Below, piece by piece: positions 1-11,683 of a DNA stretch of 64,000 bases. Under the pieces are notes generated by a model. That model saw nothing but the letters and a program-made list of their open reading frames with translations. It was not told where the DNA came from and ran no database searches. The number at the start of each line of letters is the position of its first letter. Position 1 is the first letter of the stretch. A program made the translations under genes and the position numbers. The stretch comes from Pogostemon cablin (Eukaryota > Streptophyta > Magnoliopsida > Lamiales > Lamiaceae): assembly GCA_023678885.1 (NCBI GenBank), contig CM043005.1, forward strand, positions 11,584,314-11,648,313. Reading direction: 5' to 3'.

Positions 1-3000
1 AGAGTATAAAAATGCTAGGAAGCTTGCACCGTAGAGTCACTAAAAACTCATAGTGCAGAGCAAATTCTACTTCGTGAGCCAGGTCAAAAACTATTTGATG
101 TGAACATTTTCTTGCCATTTTTATGGTCAAATCAGTTATTAGACATGATAATTTAGTTGGAGAACATGTTTTCAAAGTATAAAAATGCTAGGAAGCTTGC
201 GCCATAGCGTCACTAAAAAGTAAAAGTGCAGTGCTGATTCTAATCCATGAGCCAGGTCAAGAACACCTTGAAGTGAGCATTTTCGTGCATTTTTACGGTC
301 AAATTAGTTATTAGACATGAGAATATAGGTGGAGAACATATTTCCAGAGTATAAAAATGCTAGGAAGCTTGCACAATAGAGTCACTAAAAAGTCAAAGTG
401 CAGAGCTTATTCTACCCCGTGATCCACGTCAAGAACTCCTTGATGTGAGCATTTTCTTATCATTTTTATTGTCAAATTAGTTATTAGACATGAGAATACA
501 GTTGTAGAACATGTTTTAAGAGTATAAAATGCTAGGAAGCTTGCACCGTAGAGTCACAAAAAACTCACAGTGTAGAGCAAATTCTACTCCGTGAGCCAGG
601 TCAAGAACTCCTTGAAGGAAACATTGTATTGCATTTTTATGGTCAAATTAATCATTAGACATGAGAATATAGTTGGAGAACATGTTTTAAAAGTATACAA
701 ATGCTAGGAATCTTGCACCGTATAGTCACTAAAAGCTCACAGCGCAGAGCATATTCTACTCCATGAGCCAGTTCAAGAACTCCTTGAAATGAGCATTTTA
801 TTGCCATTTTTATGGTCAAATTAGTTATTAGACATGAGAATATAGTTGGAGAACATGTTTTCAGCGTATAAAAATGCTTGTAAGCTTGCGTTATAGAGTC
901 ACTAAAAAGTCAAAGTGCAGAGATGATTCTACTCCGTGAGCCAGATCAAGAACTCCTTGATGTGAGCATTTTCTTGCCATTTTTATGGTCAAATTAGTTA
1001 TTGTACATAAGTATATAGTTGGAGAACATGTTTTTAGAGTATATAACTGCTATGAAGCTTGCACCATATAGTCAATAAAAACAAACAGTGCAGAGATGAT
1101 TCTACTCCGTGAGCTAGATCAAGAACTCCTTGAAGTGAGCATTTTCTTGCCATTTTTATTGTAAAATTAGTTATTAGATATAAGAATATAGTTGGAGAAA
1201 ATGTTTACAAAGTATAAAAATGCTAGGAAGCTTTCGCCATAGAGTCACTAGAAAGTCAAAGCGCAGAGCAGATTCTACTCCGTGAGCCAGGTCAAGAACT
1301 CTTTGAAGTGAACATTTTCTTGCCATTTTTATGGTCAAATTAGTTATTAGACATGAGAATTTAGTTGGAGAACATGTTTTGAAAGTATAAAAATGCTGGG
1401 AAGCTTGAGCCATAACGTCACTAACAGGTAAAAGTGCAGTGCTGATTCTACTCCGTGAACCAGGCCAAGAACTCCTTGAAGTGAGCATTTTCTAGCCATT
1501 TTTACAGTTAAATTAGTTATTAACATGAGAATATAGGTAGAGAACATGTTTTCAGAGTATAAAGATGCTAGAAAGCTTGCGCCATAGAGTTACTAAAAAG
1601 TAAAAAGTCCAGAACTGATTCTACTCCGTAAGCCAGGTCAAGAACTCCCCGAAGTGAGCATTTTCTTGCCATTTTTATGGTCAAATTTATCTATTAGACA
1701 TGAGAATATAGTTGGAGAATATGTTTTCAGAGTATAAAATTGCTAGGAAGCTTGCGCCATAGAGTCACTAAAAAGTCAAAGTGCTGAGCTGATTCTACTC
1801 CGTTAGCCAGGTCAAGAACCCCTCGAATTGAGCATTTTCTTACCATTTTTATGGTCAAATTAGTTATTAGACATGAGAATACAGTTGTAGAAATTGTTTT
1901 CAGAGTATAAAAATGCTAGGAAGCTTGCTCCATAGAGTCACTAAAAAGTCAAAGTGCAGAGCTGATTCTACTCCGTTAGCCAGGTAAAGAAGTACTTGAA
2001 GCGAGCATTTTCTTTCCATTTTTATGGTCAAATTAGTTATTAGTCTTGTGAATATTATTGGATAATATATTTTTAGAGTATATAACTGCTACGAATCTTG
2101 CACCATAGAGTCACTAAAAACTCATAGTGCAGAGCTGATTCTACTATGTGAGCCAGGTCAAGAACTACTTGAAGTAAGCATTTTCTGGCCATTTTTATGG
2201 TCAAATCAATTATTAGTCATAAGAATATAGTTGGAGAATATGTTTTCATTGTATAAAAATGCTAGGAAGCTTACGCCTATAGTCACTAAAAAGTCAAAGT
2301 GTAGAGCTGATTCTACTCCGTCAGCTAGGTCAAAAAGTCCTTGAAGTGAGCATTTTCTTGCCATTTTTATAGTCAAATTAATTGTTAGAAATGAGAATAT
2401 AGTTGAAGAACATGTTTTCAGAGTATAAAAATGCTAGGAAGCTTGCAGCGTAGAGTTACTAAAAACTCACAGTGCAGAGCAGATTCTACTCCTTGAGCCA
2501 GGTCAGGAACTTCTTGAAGTGAGAATTTTATTGCCGTTTTTATGGTCAAATTAGTTATTAGACATGAGAATATAGTTGAAGAATATGTTTTCAAAGTATA
2601 AAAAAGCTTGGAAGCTTGCGCAATAGGGTCACTAAAAAGCAAAAGTACAGAGCTTATTCTACTCCGTGAGCCACAACAAGAACTCCTTGAAGTGAGTTTT
2701 ATGGTCAAACTAAAAATTGGACTTGAGAATATAGCCGGAGAACATGTTTTCAGAGTATAAAAATGATAGGAAGCTTACACCATAGAGTCACTAAAAATTC
2801 ACAGTGCAGAGCAGATTCTACTCAGTGAGTCAGGTCAAGAACTCCTTGAAGTGAGCATTTTCTTACCATTTATATGGTCGGTTTAATTATTAGACAAGAG
2901 AATATAGTTGGAGAACTTATTTTCAGAGTATAAAAATGCTAGGAAGCTTGCACCGTAGAGTCACTAAAAACTCACAGTGCAGAGCAAATGCTACTCCGTT

Positions 3001-3474
3001 AGCCAGGTCAAGAACTCCTTGAAGTGAGCATTTTCTTGCAAGTTTTATGGTCAAATTAGTTATTAGACATGAGAATATAGTTTAAGAACATGTTTTCAAG
3101 GTATAAAAATGTTAGGAAGATTGGACCATAGCGTCACTAAATTGTGAAATTCCATAGCTATTTTTACTCCGTGAGCCACGTCAAGAACTCCTTGAAGTTA
3201 GCATTTTATTGCCATTTTTATGGTCAAATTAGTTATTAGACATGAGAATATAATTGAGAACATTTTTTCAGAGTATAAAAATGCTAGGAAGCATGCACCG
3301 TAGAGTCACTAAAAACTCACAGTGCAGAGCAGATTCTACTCCGTGAGCCAAGTCAAGAACTCCTAGAAGTGAGCATTTTCTTATCATTTTTATGGTCAAA
3401 TTAGATATTAGACATGATAATATAGTTGGAGAACATGTTTTAGAGTTTAAAAATTCTGTGAAGCGTGAACCATA
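1..3474. repeat. 172-bp satellite array, block A
   Basis: About 20 head-to-tail copies of an AT-rich monomer. The landmark gtataaaaatgc starts near 4, 177, 349 and 522, a spacing of 172-173 bp. Each unit carries a HindIII site (aagctt) or a variant, then gagtcactaaaaa, gattctactccgtgagcc, caagaactccttgaagtgag, ccatttttatggtcaaatta and atatagttggagaacatg. Copies here are more diverged from each other than those in 25-50 kb, as expected for an older or edge part of an array. Short minus-strand open frames in this block change partner with monomer variants and are not genes. The block is cut at 3474 by the Copia element. Confidence 0.97.
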
Positions 3475-4676
3475 TGTTGGCAATTGGATCGTGCGGTTCA
3501 ACGTGATCCGTTAGGATTAACAGGCAAACAAAATCAGTGGAAGCATAAAACATGTTTACCGTACTTCTGGATTGATGTAGAGGATGAACCGTTGCAGAGA
3601 ACCACCTCTTAATCTTCTGCTGTATGTCCCAAGTCGAATCCTGCTGTTGTGTGGGCAACAATCCGCAGGATTCTCTCAATCTGCTCTTGTTCTTTCTAAC
3701 TGTCAAATGAGGCACTGACTTAGGGTTAACAGGAGCTGAGATGACTTATATAGTTGGGCTACAGCAGGGACCAGGAGGAGAAATTGGGCTGGGCCTCAAT
3801 TGAATTTAATTAACCAAGCTTAGCCCAAAGCTTTTAATTAAATCCAATAATAATAATATAGTCCACTAAAATATTATTACTGCACTACCCGTCCAATCCC
3901 AAAATTATGTTCTGGGCTCCTTCTTATTATAAGCCCGACAGTCTCCCCATGTTTAAGATATACAATGCCCATTAATTAATTAAGTTACTGACAACTTAAA
4001 TTAGTTAATATCTCATCCGAGAGTAGTACCACTCAACCTTTTTATCATGCCGGAAATTAATCCACTTGCAAGATTTACATGACAAACCTTATGAGCTCCT
4101 CAAGGGGACATCATCAACCTATAACGGACATGGATTCCTTCTACAATCAACAGCACACCATAGATACATCACTACTTCCCAACTCACCGAGTTTGTTGAT
4201 TTAATACTTATAAATCTCACCCATTGATGAATCAAAGAAATACATACTGCCCTACGTGTCGAGGTTATTGTATAGGGAATAAGAGCACGAACTTCCATAA
4301 TAACAGAGATCAAGTTCTACTATATAGTCAGTATAAGAAGAACGACCTCAGGCGGTCCTGCTCAATACACACAAGTGCACTAATGTGATTCTATAGCCAA
4401 GACAAGTAATACCGAACCACACTATAACCATACCGATAGAGAGTCCCCGTCTATCTCGGTTATGAGCATCTGTTTATACTTTATAAGGAAACCGATAATA
4501 TGATCTTCTGCGTGTTGTCGCACAACATATTATCTACAATATAAAGTAAATGGACTATTGCATCATGCATATAAAATAAATTTATAAGATGCAATCATTT
4601 GATCAATGATTCTCATTTCAAATATTGTTATGACATTGTTCATACTAAAGCTAGACTTTTAGTATACAGTCCAACA
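3475..4676 (-). repeat. Copia 3' LTR (left copy)
   Basis: 1202 bp with TG...CA ends, nearly identical to 10482-11683. I count about 30 differences by eye, mostly transitions, or about 2.5 percent. It contains runs rich in attaattaa and a Copia-typical end next to the polypurine tract. The open frame at 3440-3715 crosses the satellite/LTR edge and is not a gene. Confidence 0.95.
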
Positions 4677-4687
4677 ATCTCCCACTT
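4677..4687 (-). other. Copia polypurine tract
   Basis: Plus strand atctcccactt; sense strand AAGTGGGAGAT directly abuts the left LTR. This is the usual form of the plus-strand priming tract in plant Copia elements and fixes the orientation as minus. Confidence 0.88.
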
Positions 4688-4839
4688 ATACTAAAAGACT
4701 ATGCTGTCATGTCTTCTGCCATACATCTAATTCCTACTCCCACTTATGCGACCGTTAAAAGCTCTCGCCTTAAGGTCCTTGTAAATGGTTTACTAGGTCG
4801 TCATCCGATGCAATCTAGGCGACAATAACCTTCCCCTCA

Positions 4840-5040
4840 TCATACGATTTCTCGTAACAGGTGGTACTCGCGCTTCATGTGTTTAATTGCCTTATGGACT
4901 TGTGATTTCTTCAAGTTTGCAACTGCACCAATATCATCAATGTAAATTGTGATTACCTTGGGCAAACTTAGAAACACTTCAAAGTCCATCATGAAGTCTT
5001 TAGAGTCATATAGATACTTTGGCTGCCTCATAGGCTCCAA
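4840..5040 (-). pseudogene. Copia RNase H fragment
   Basis: A 66-residue open stretch on the minus strand. The segment IYIDDIGAVANLKKSQ followed by IKHMKREYHLLREIV aligns by eye with the conserved C-terminal RNase H region of plant Copia pol, whose usual pattern is an LYCDN-like strand, an AIA..K..SH-like segment and a KHIE..YH.IRE-like helix. It sits at the 3' end of the element, about 150 bp before the polypurine tract, where Copia RNase H ends. The first methionine is only where the frame opens. Substitutions and stops on both sides mark it as decayed. Confidence 0.8.
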
Positions 5041-5980
5041 TTAATCATCTTTTCATTATGGATTCCGGAGTCTGAAATATATTTCTATATAACACTCCTC
5101 CACATTATGACTCTACTTCCTAAGATTAAACACATAACCTTTGAGGTGAATTTACAGCCGTCCAATCTGACTAAAAATATGAATCTACGTAATCCACAAG
5201 AAGCAGTGAATCTGTCCAGTAAGTCCACATATAATTTCCAGTCCTTCTCAGGCACTTTATAAATGTCTTACCACAGTTCATCATTCTTGTTCCGGGTTAC
5301 GTTGATACCCACTGTTCATGCATCCAGCAAAACAGATATCCAACATCGTTCATAGCATTCCTTAGATTAAGCTTCCTTATTCGCCGAAGCATAAGGAACC
5401 GCTTTCATCCTCTTCATCTTCTTCTTGTGTCTCAAAGACACATTCACTTAGATAAATTTATATGCTAAACGTGTATGGACTGTATCATTTTATGAAACTT
5501 GAGATAAGCATAATATCCTTTCTTGTGATCCGTATTACCGTGATCAAAAGGATATATTTTGCCTTTCTTAAGTCCTTCATCTCTACCGCTTTATTAACCG
5601 TACCCATACGCCCGATAATACTCTTTCATTGTCTCCAATGAGCAAGATACTATCTACGTATAGTACAAGAAACACCACCACGTTTCCGTCACTCTTTACA
5701 ACACACAAGACTCATCCGCTCATTGATTTAAATCCATGCCACTGGATTACCTAATCAAAACAGATGATTCACAATCTTAAAGCTTGCTTTAGTCCATCGC
5801 TGGACACTTTTAAGCTTACTATCAAAATGCTATTAGCACTTTGCAATGAATTACTCTGGTTGCTTCACATAGATGTTTTCCTCAAGACTTCCAATCAGGA
5901 AAACTGTCTTGACATCTATTTGCTGTTTTTCATAATTCAATATGAACAGCAATAAATAAAATAATCCGGATCAATTTAAG
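5041..5980 (-). pseudogene. Copia reverse transcriptase remnant with altered YVDD box
   Basis: Reading the minus strand through 5629-5680 gives VVFLVLYVDSILLIGDN. This is the reverse transcriptase active-site strand, normally LYVDDILLIG. The second aspartate of the catalytic pair is replaced by serine (codon AGT; plus-strand positions 5649-5660 cover Y-V-D-S). The surrounding frame is interrupted many times, so the start and end given are approximate. Loss of a metal-binding aspartate would abolish polymerase activity in this family even if the frame were open. Confidence 0.75.
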
Positions 5981-6889
5981 CATAGCTACCAACGAATATG
6001 TTCCCTCATAATCGAACCATTTCTTTCTGAGTACATGTTTTCGCAACAAGCTTTGCTTCCGAGATTTTCACCTTTCCGTATGATCCTCTTTTATTTCCCT
6101 ATGACCACTTGCAATGGCTTTTACACCATTTTAGTGATCGTTCAAGCTCCAGACTTAATTTAGAATCCGTAGATTCTATTTCAACATTCATTGCAACTTA
6201 CTAAGATTCCGCATTTTCATCTTGTAGTGCTACGTCGTATCCATGGGACAATACCATGTTCACTAGGGATCAAGTCTCACGACTCTCCCAAAACATATAT
6301 TTATGGGTTGTCATACAACCCTCCCACTACGACAAGGCACTACATGTAATTGTGTATCAGACGTGACACGCGTTGCAGTTTACCTTGTGGTATATCCTCT
6401 TGTACACTTGGTACTAATACTTAGTGTTTTCCTCTCACTTCCTTTAAAACAACTTATACATGGGTTTGTGATTTATTACATAGTCTTTTTCCAAAAATCT
6501 AGTTATTGAGTTAACAATTATCCTTCGATCTTTTGGACTAAATAAATCACCCTCCATTTTTCTAGGATATCCCATATACAGACAAACGTTTCACGAATTA
6601 CTGTATCTAGGGCATATCCATAAAATGAATTTAATTATTCCAAATAATTCATCATCTATCTAATCATAACCATAAGAGCCTAATACCTTCTACCCACCAC
6701 ACCATTCAGCTGGGGCATACCCGGTGTAGTCAACTTGAGATTTAATCTCAACTTCTGATCAATAGCTCCTAACTATCCCAAGAGGTATTCGCCATCATGA
6801 TTGAATCGTAATGACTTAATATATTTTCCATGACGCTTCACTGTACCAGCCTTACAATTCTTGAATTAATCAAAGAACTTAGACATGCA

Positions 6890-7115
6890 GTGCATCATAT
6901 AAATATATTGGTTTCCAGAATAATTTTCGAATATTCATAACCACCTCTCGCCTGGATGATATTAGGTTCGCTTGAATCAGAATGAACTAATTCCAACATA
7001 TATATCTTTGGCTCTACACCCCACAGCCTTGAAAAGGCAGTTAATCATTTTTACTTCCAAGCAAGACTCACAAGTCCGATAGTTTCCACTTCAGATAAAC
7101 CTTATGGTCTATCGG
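6890..7115 (-). pseudogene. Copia integrase N-terminal remnant
   Basis: The minus strand encodes CESCLEVKM (plus 7046-7072), matching the C-x2-C half of the HHCC zinc-binding motif. After a frameshift it gives LELVHSD and then QARGGYEY (about 6915-7010). HSD carries the first catalytic aspartate of the DDE integrase core, and ARGGYEYF-like residues follow it in plant Copia elements. The stop after about 30 residues and the frame change show decay. Further integrase and pol sequence should lie in 5980-6890, but I could not follow a continuous frame there. Confidence 0.72.
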
Positions 7116-7387
7116 CTATCAACTTTTGAATCCTACTCAAGTAAAATGAATTAGTCATAGACGCCAAATGTATGTTTAGTTCATTTCTGAAGGTTCCTTT
7201 CTCTTACTAATATTAGAAGATGCATTATTTATTTACTATTTATTGCATCTGTGGGATGTACATGATTCAAGAGTATACTTTTTATCCACCAACGTACTTT
7301 AATGGATTATAGCCTCATTCCTCATTACTATGACCATGTCATTCAAATGAAATGAAGTATACATCCGTTAATGCATAGAAACCGAAA

Positions 7388-7591
7388 TTAAATTCTTTCT
7401 ATGAAACGTACGTAAAGACAATTTCTCATAATAAATCGTTTATTCTTATCATGAGATAAATAAACAACTCCCACTGCAATAGCCACTATCTTTGTAGTTT
7501 TACCCATGTTATTAACTATCTTATCCTTACTCAGTGACAAACATTTAGTGATTCCAGTATCTACATACTTCGTGTCAGTAGATGCCATCAC
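7388..7591 (-). pseudogene. Copia protease to pre-integrase fragment
   Basis: A 67-residue stretch ending MGKTTKIVAIAVGVVYL ... RNCLYVRFIERI. It resembles the segment after the aspartic protease core in plant Copia polyproteins (a VGDG..V.A.AIG strand, then KDCLYVPSF..NL) that leads into the GAG-pre-integrase domain. It lies between gag and integrase remnants, in the order expected for Copia. The protease catalytic triad is not visible in this frame. Confidence 0.68.
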
Positions 7592-7599
7592 TAATCATG

Positions 7600-8000
7600 T
7601 TTAAACCATTAGTAAATAAGATATTAACCTTGCTCAGATCATGATGAAAATTGGCTTTCTTTTGCCACATGTTTTGTTAGAAGTTTCCCACCATATACAA
7701 CCTCTCGTATTTCAGGTAGAACTTGCTCAAAACATCCAGACAAATTGTGAAGAATAAATTGATTTAGGTTTCCCTTTCAATTTCTATTCCAAGCTTTTCC
7801 AATTCATTCATCAATTCAACCATGATCTTCTGCCTTTTAATTTACTCTAGTATCTGAAGAGTTACATGAGACCATCATATTTCTATGAACCTCTCATCTC
7901 TTCACTAGAGACTTCAATGGGCATCATGAGACGTCCTTTGTGAGAATACACATGTATTTTCTTAAGCAGTAATTTCAAAACCAAGATTCTTTTCTAATCA
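7600..8000 (-). pseudogene. Copia gag remnant
   Basis: Around plus 7720-7770 the minus strand reads QFILHNLSGCFEQV, close to the FIL.SLP.SY.Q segment of the plant Copia gag (UBN2-type) domain. No intact zinc knuckle was found; multiple stops and shifts are present. Limits are approximate. Confidence 0.5.
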
Positions 8001-8479
8001 TCTAATTTGGACAAGTAAATATAATGTCTTTTAGTTAACAATTAGTGAAATAAAACCATTCAAAATTCAGAGAATCACAAATAAATATACCGATCAAATC
8101 TTCGAATTTTATTCTTTTATATTGATTCCCTCAAAACAATATAAAATAAAATTCACCGACATCTCAAGCACCGTGAGTCTGCAAGCCACGATAGTGTGGA
8201 CGTTTACAAACCCGAACATTTACAAGAGAAGGTTTTACCCATTAATTTCATTTGTCAACCTCACTTTATGGCAAAATAATTAATAGTCGGTTCCTCTTTA
8301 GCCATGCAAATAAAAGCAGTGACTCCAATGGGGAGGATACTTATTATTTACATCTAAGTGTACACCATTATTTGACCCCAAGTCCGCGGCCTAAGCTTAT
8401 GTGCCTTACAGATAGAGAAGTGCACACGCGCTCGGATAACTTCTTATAGTCATCAATTACAAGTTTGTACCAGTGAACC

Positions 8480-8632
8480 GCATATAAACTCATCCGATAG
8501 GGAGGAAGTTCTAAGCCAACGCGCAAGTTCATATGCATCACATTACAAACGTAATTATTTAATGAAGTCTGTTCCAGCAATCCATGAATAAACTCATCCG
8601 ATGGGGAGGAAGGCTCTAATGCCGACGCGCAA
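8480..8632. repeat. two direct copies of a 45-50 bp leader repeat
   Basis: The words aactcatccgat, ggggaggaag or agggaggaag, and acgcgcaagt occur in the same order at about 8487-8528 and 8590-8632, about 104 bp apart. The role is unknown; in retrotransposon leaders such repeats can be regulatory. Confidence 0.7.
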
Positions 8633-8696
8633 GTCTATTCACATTGCTAACAAACTAATAATGGAGGCCGCGGGAATTTATTACCAATCCCCTCTC

Positions 8697-8760
8697 CCAC
8701 TTAGTTATTTAAACACCGAGGGTTTTTACCACTTAGTTATTTAAACACCGAGGGTTTTTA
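8697..8760. repeat. 32-bp tandem duplication in Copia leader
   Basis: Two near-perfect adjacent copies of a 32-bp unit containing cttagttatttaaacaccg and agggttttta, offset by 32 bp (8697-8728 and 8729-8760). Confidence 0.85.
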
Positions 8761-10467
8761 ACATGCATATAATATTCTGAAATAAAATATACATCTTAGA
8801 CATGCTTCTATTAACAGCAATTTAAATAAATAAATCACATAGAACATGCCTTTCACATATACAACAATAATTGACAATTAAATCAATTAATCAGTTATAT
8901 AACATTAATTAATTGCATAATTAGTGGATCATTAAATGGGCCCTAGAGCATCAAATAAACACAAAATGAGCAGCAGATTAATTAATCATACTCATTATCT
9001 TTGGCCCATAATCTTAGCCCAAAACTGAATTAATTCCACTAAGCCCACTAGCAAAAAATTAGTCCATTAATAAAATTAATTTATTATGCTTGGCCCATTA
9101 CTCACAATTAATTAAATTCAGCAATAAAAAAATAGCCCAGTAACCCATAACCATTTTAATAAAATTTGGGCCCAACAGCCCAAAAAAAACAAATTAAAAA
9201 AAAATATGGGCAGCCCACTATTAATCCACAGCCATTTCCTTTTTAATTAAAATTGGGCCCATATGAACAGCCCAAAACTAAATTAAAATAAGGCAGCCCA
9301 ATATTAATTTTAACAAAAATTAGGCCCAGCAACACATGAAAAAAATGAGCCCAGAAGCCCAAATCCTCTGCTGCCCTAAATTCTTCTCCCAGCCGCGAGA
9401 ATAAAACACACCGCAGCTGTCACGCGTAGCCATTCACCGGCGTCAGCTCGCCGCCGTCAGCCTGCCGTGCCGTTAGCCCGCCGTGCCGTGCCGTCAGCCC
9501 GCCGTGCAGCTCCCAACTGCACCCACCTGCCACTGCCATCAGCGCTGTCGGAGACAGCAAGCCACGAGCACCAACTCGCTTCAGAAGGCACCGGCGTTAC
9601 CAGACGCTATAGCCGCCGGCGGCAGACTTGTCCACAGCCCACCGGTATCATGCCGCCTTCCAGCGTATGTCTCCAGCAACAAAATCAGACCCAGCTTGCG
9701 CACGCCGTCACCCTCAGACCTCTGCCGTTTCAGATCCGACGCTGCTGTAGGTCCGACTCCCAGCGCTGTCCCATGAAGCAGCGACAACAGTCATGGAATC
9801 GACCGAGATGAAGCCGAGCCTCAATCGATCGACTCCTTCGTGAATCGCACCGAATCGTCCAGTCGATTCGATTTGGGATCCGCCCACTGAAAATGGCCGG
9901 AGCCTCCAGCCATCGTCGCGACTCCCCAGGGATGCATCCTTATGCTATCGCCGTTGACGATTCCTATTAGCTGCTCACGCTAACCCAGTCAACGCCGCCG
10001 TCTGGTTCTGCATCGGTGGCTCCGTCTGAGTCAACGTGCCCAGTCACCGCCTCTCGGTGCCTCTGTTGCACATCGTGCAGCCCAGCCACTCCCTGAATCT
10101 GCAGCCTTTCTGGGTTCATGGTCCTCAGTCCCGTCCAGGGTCGTGCCGACGAGTGGGCAAGGCGTACCATCACCGTGTGTGTGCGTGTGATAAATTCGAT
10201 CATAAGAGATCATCACAGAAGCAAATATGGTGACGAGCGAATTTAATCATCAGCGATCAATAACACCTGATTAGTCAAATAGGGATTTATGGATTAATCA
10301 ATATTAAACAAACCCCTTATAATTTCATGCAACTTACACCCGATTATATCACATAATCATAAATCACAAGAAGCACAAAACATGCGATTATAACCAGATC
10401 AAATCACTTAATCATATAATCACAAACAACCCCAATCTAACGTCTCACATTTCACCACGAAACCAAC

Positions 10468-10479
10468 GCTCTGATACCA
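10468..10479 (-). other. Copia primer binding site, initiator tRNA-Met type
   Basis: Plus strand gctctgatacca; sense strand TGGTATCAGAGC, the standard plant Copia primer site complementary to the 3' end of initiator methionine tRNA. It lies two bases from the right LTR and fixes that LTR as the 5' LTR. Confidence 0.95.
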
Positions 10480-10481
10480 AT

Positions 10482-11683
10482 TGTTGGCAATTGGATCGTG
10501 CAGTTCAAAATGATCCGTTAGGATTAACAGGCAAACAAAATCAGCGGAAGCATAAAACGTGTTTACCGTACTTCTGGATTGATGTAGAGGATGAACCGTT
10601 GCAGAGAACCACCTCTTAATCTTCTGCTATATGTCCCAAGTCGAATCCTGCTGTTGTGTGGGCAACAATCCGCAGGATTCTCTCAATCTGCTCCTGTTCT
10701 TTCTAACTGTCAAATGAGGCACTGACTTAGGGTTAACAGGAGCTGAGATGACTTATATAGTTGGGCTACAGCAGGGACCAGGAGGAGAAATTGGGCTGAC
10801 CTCAATTGAATTTAATTAACCAAGCTTAGCCCAAAGCTTTTAATTAAATCCAATAATAATAATATAGTCCACTAAAATATTATTACTGCACTACCCGTCC
10901 AATCCCAAAATTATGTTCTGGGCTCCTTCTTATTATAAGCCCGACAGTCTCCACATGTTTAAGATATACAATGCCCATTAATTAATTAAGTTACTGACAA
11001 CTTAAATTAATTAATATCTCATCTGAGAGTAGTACCACTCAACCTTTTTATCATGTCGGAAATTAATCCACTTGCAAGATTTACATGACAAACCTTATGA
11101 GCTCCTCAAGGGGACATCATCAACCTATAACGGACATGAATTCCTTCTACAATCAACAGCACACCATAGATACAGCACTACTTCCCAACTCACCGAGTTT
11201 GTTGATTTAGTACTTATAAATCTCACCCATTGATAAATCAAAGAAATACATACTGCCCTACGTGTCGAGGTTATTGTATAGGGATTAAGAGCATGAACTT
11301 CCATAATAACAGAGATCAAGTTCTACTATATAGTCAGTATAAGAAGAACGACCTCAGTCGGTCCTGCTCAATACACACAAGTGCACTAATGTGATTCTAT
11401 AGCCAAGACAAGCTAATACCGAACCATACTACAACTATACTGATAGAGAGTCCCCGTCTATCTCGGTTGTGAGCATCTATTTATACTTTATAAGGAAACT
11501 GATAATATGATCTTCTGCGTGTTGTCGTACAACATATTATCTACAGTATAAAGTAAATGGACTATTGCATCATGCATATAAAATAAATTTATAAGATGCA
11601 ATCATTTGATCAATGATTCTCATTTCAAATATTGTTATGACATTGTTCATACTAAAGCTAGACTTTTAGTATACAATCCAACA
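10482..11683 (-). repeat. Copia 5' LTR (right copy)
   Basis: 1202 bp, the same length as 3475-4676 after two compensating single-base indels, with TG...CA ends. It is followed by ctata and resumed satellite. In a minus-oriented element this copy holds the promoter. Confidence 0.95.

Larger units (their letters stand above)
8000..10467 (-). other. long Copia leader with GC-rich island and short direct repeats
   Basis: Between the primer site and the first gag-like residues lie about 2.4 kb without a recognisable gene; most plant Copia elements have a much shorter leader. It has three parts. 8160-8760 holds paired direct repeats. 8900-9390 is AT-rich and dense in gccca/tgggc words. 9390-10180 is strikingly GC- and CpG-rich, for example gccgccgtcag. 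Open frames appear in the island on both strands (such as 9467-9811 plus and 9967-10203 minus), but none shows a known domain. It may be an internal promoter or leader, or captured host DNA. Confidence 0.55.
3475..11683 (-). mobile_element. Ty1/Copia LTR retrotransposon, degenerate, about 8.2 kb
   Basis: Complete LTR-to-LTR insertion in the satellite. Two 1202-bp LTRs begin TGTTGGC and end CCAACA in plus coordinates. The primer site lies beside the right LTR and the polypurine tract beside the left LTR, so the element reads on the minus strand. Flanking pentamers are ccata (3470-3474) and ctata (11684-11688), a 5-bp target duplication with one change. Recognisable pol pieces run in Copia order from right to left: gag, protease, integrase, reverse transcriptase, RNase H. 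That order, with integrase before reverse transcriptase, defines Copia against Gypsy. All frames are broken, so the copy is non-autonomous. Confidence 0.95.

Noticed and set aside
3440..3715. 91-codon minus frame crossing the left Copia LTR edge
   Set aside because: It spans satellite and LTR, lacks a domain, and is created by the insertion junction.
9370..9380. Telomere-like word ccctaaa
   Set aside because: A single copy within the Copia leader, with no tandem repetition.
9467..10233. Overlapping frames in the GC-rich Copia leader on both strands
   Set aside because: GC-rich DNA opens frames by chance; the peptides are low-complexity and show no domain.
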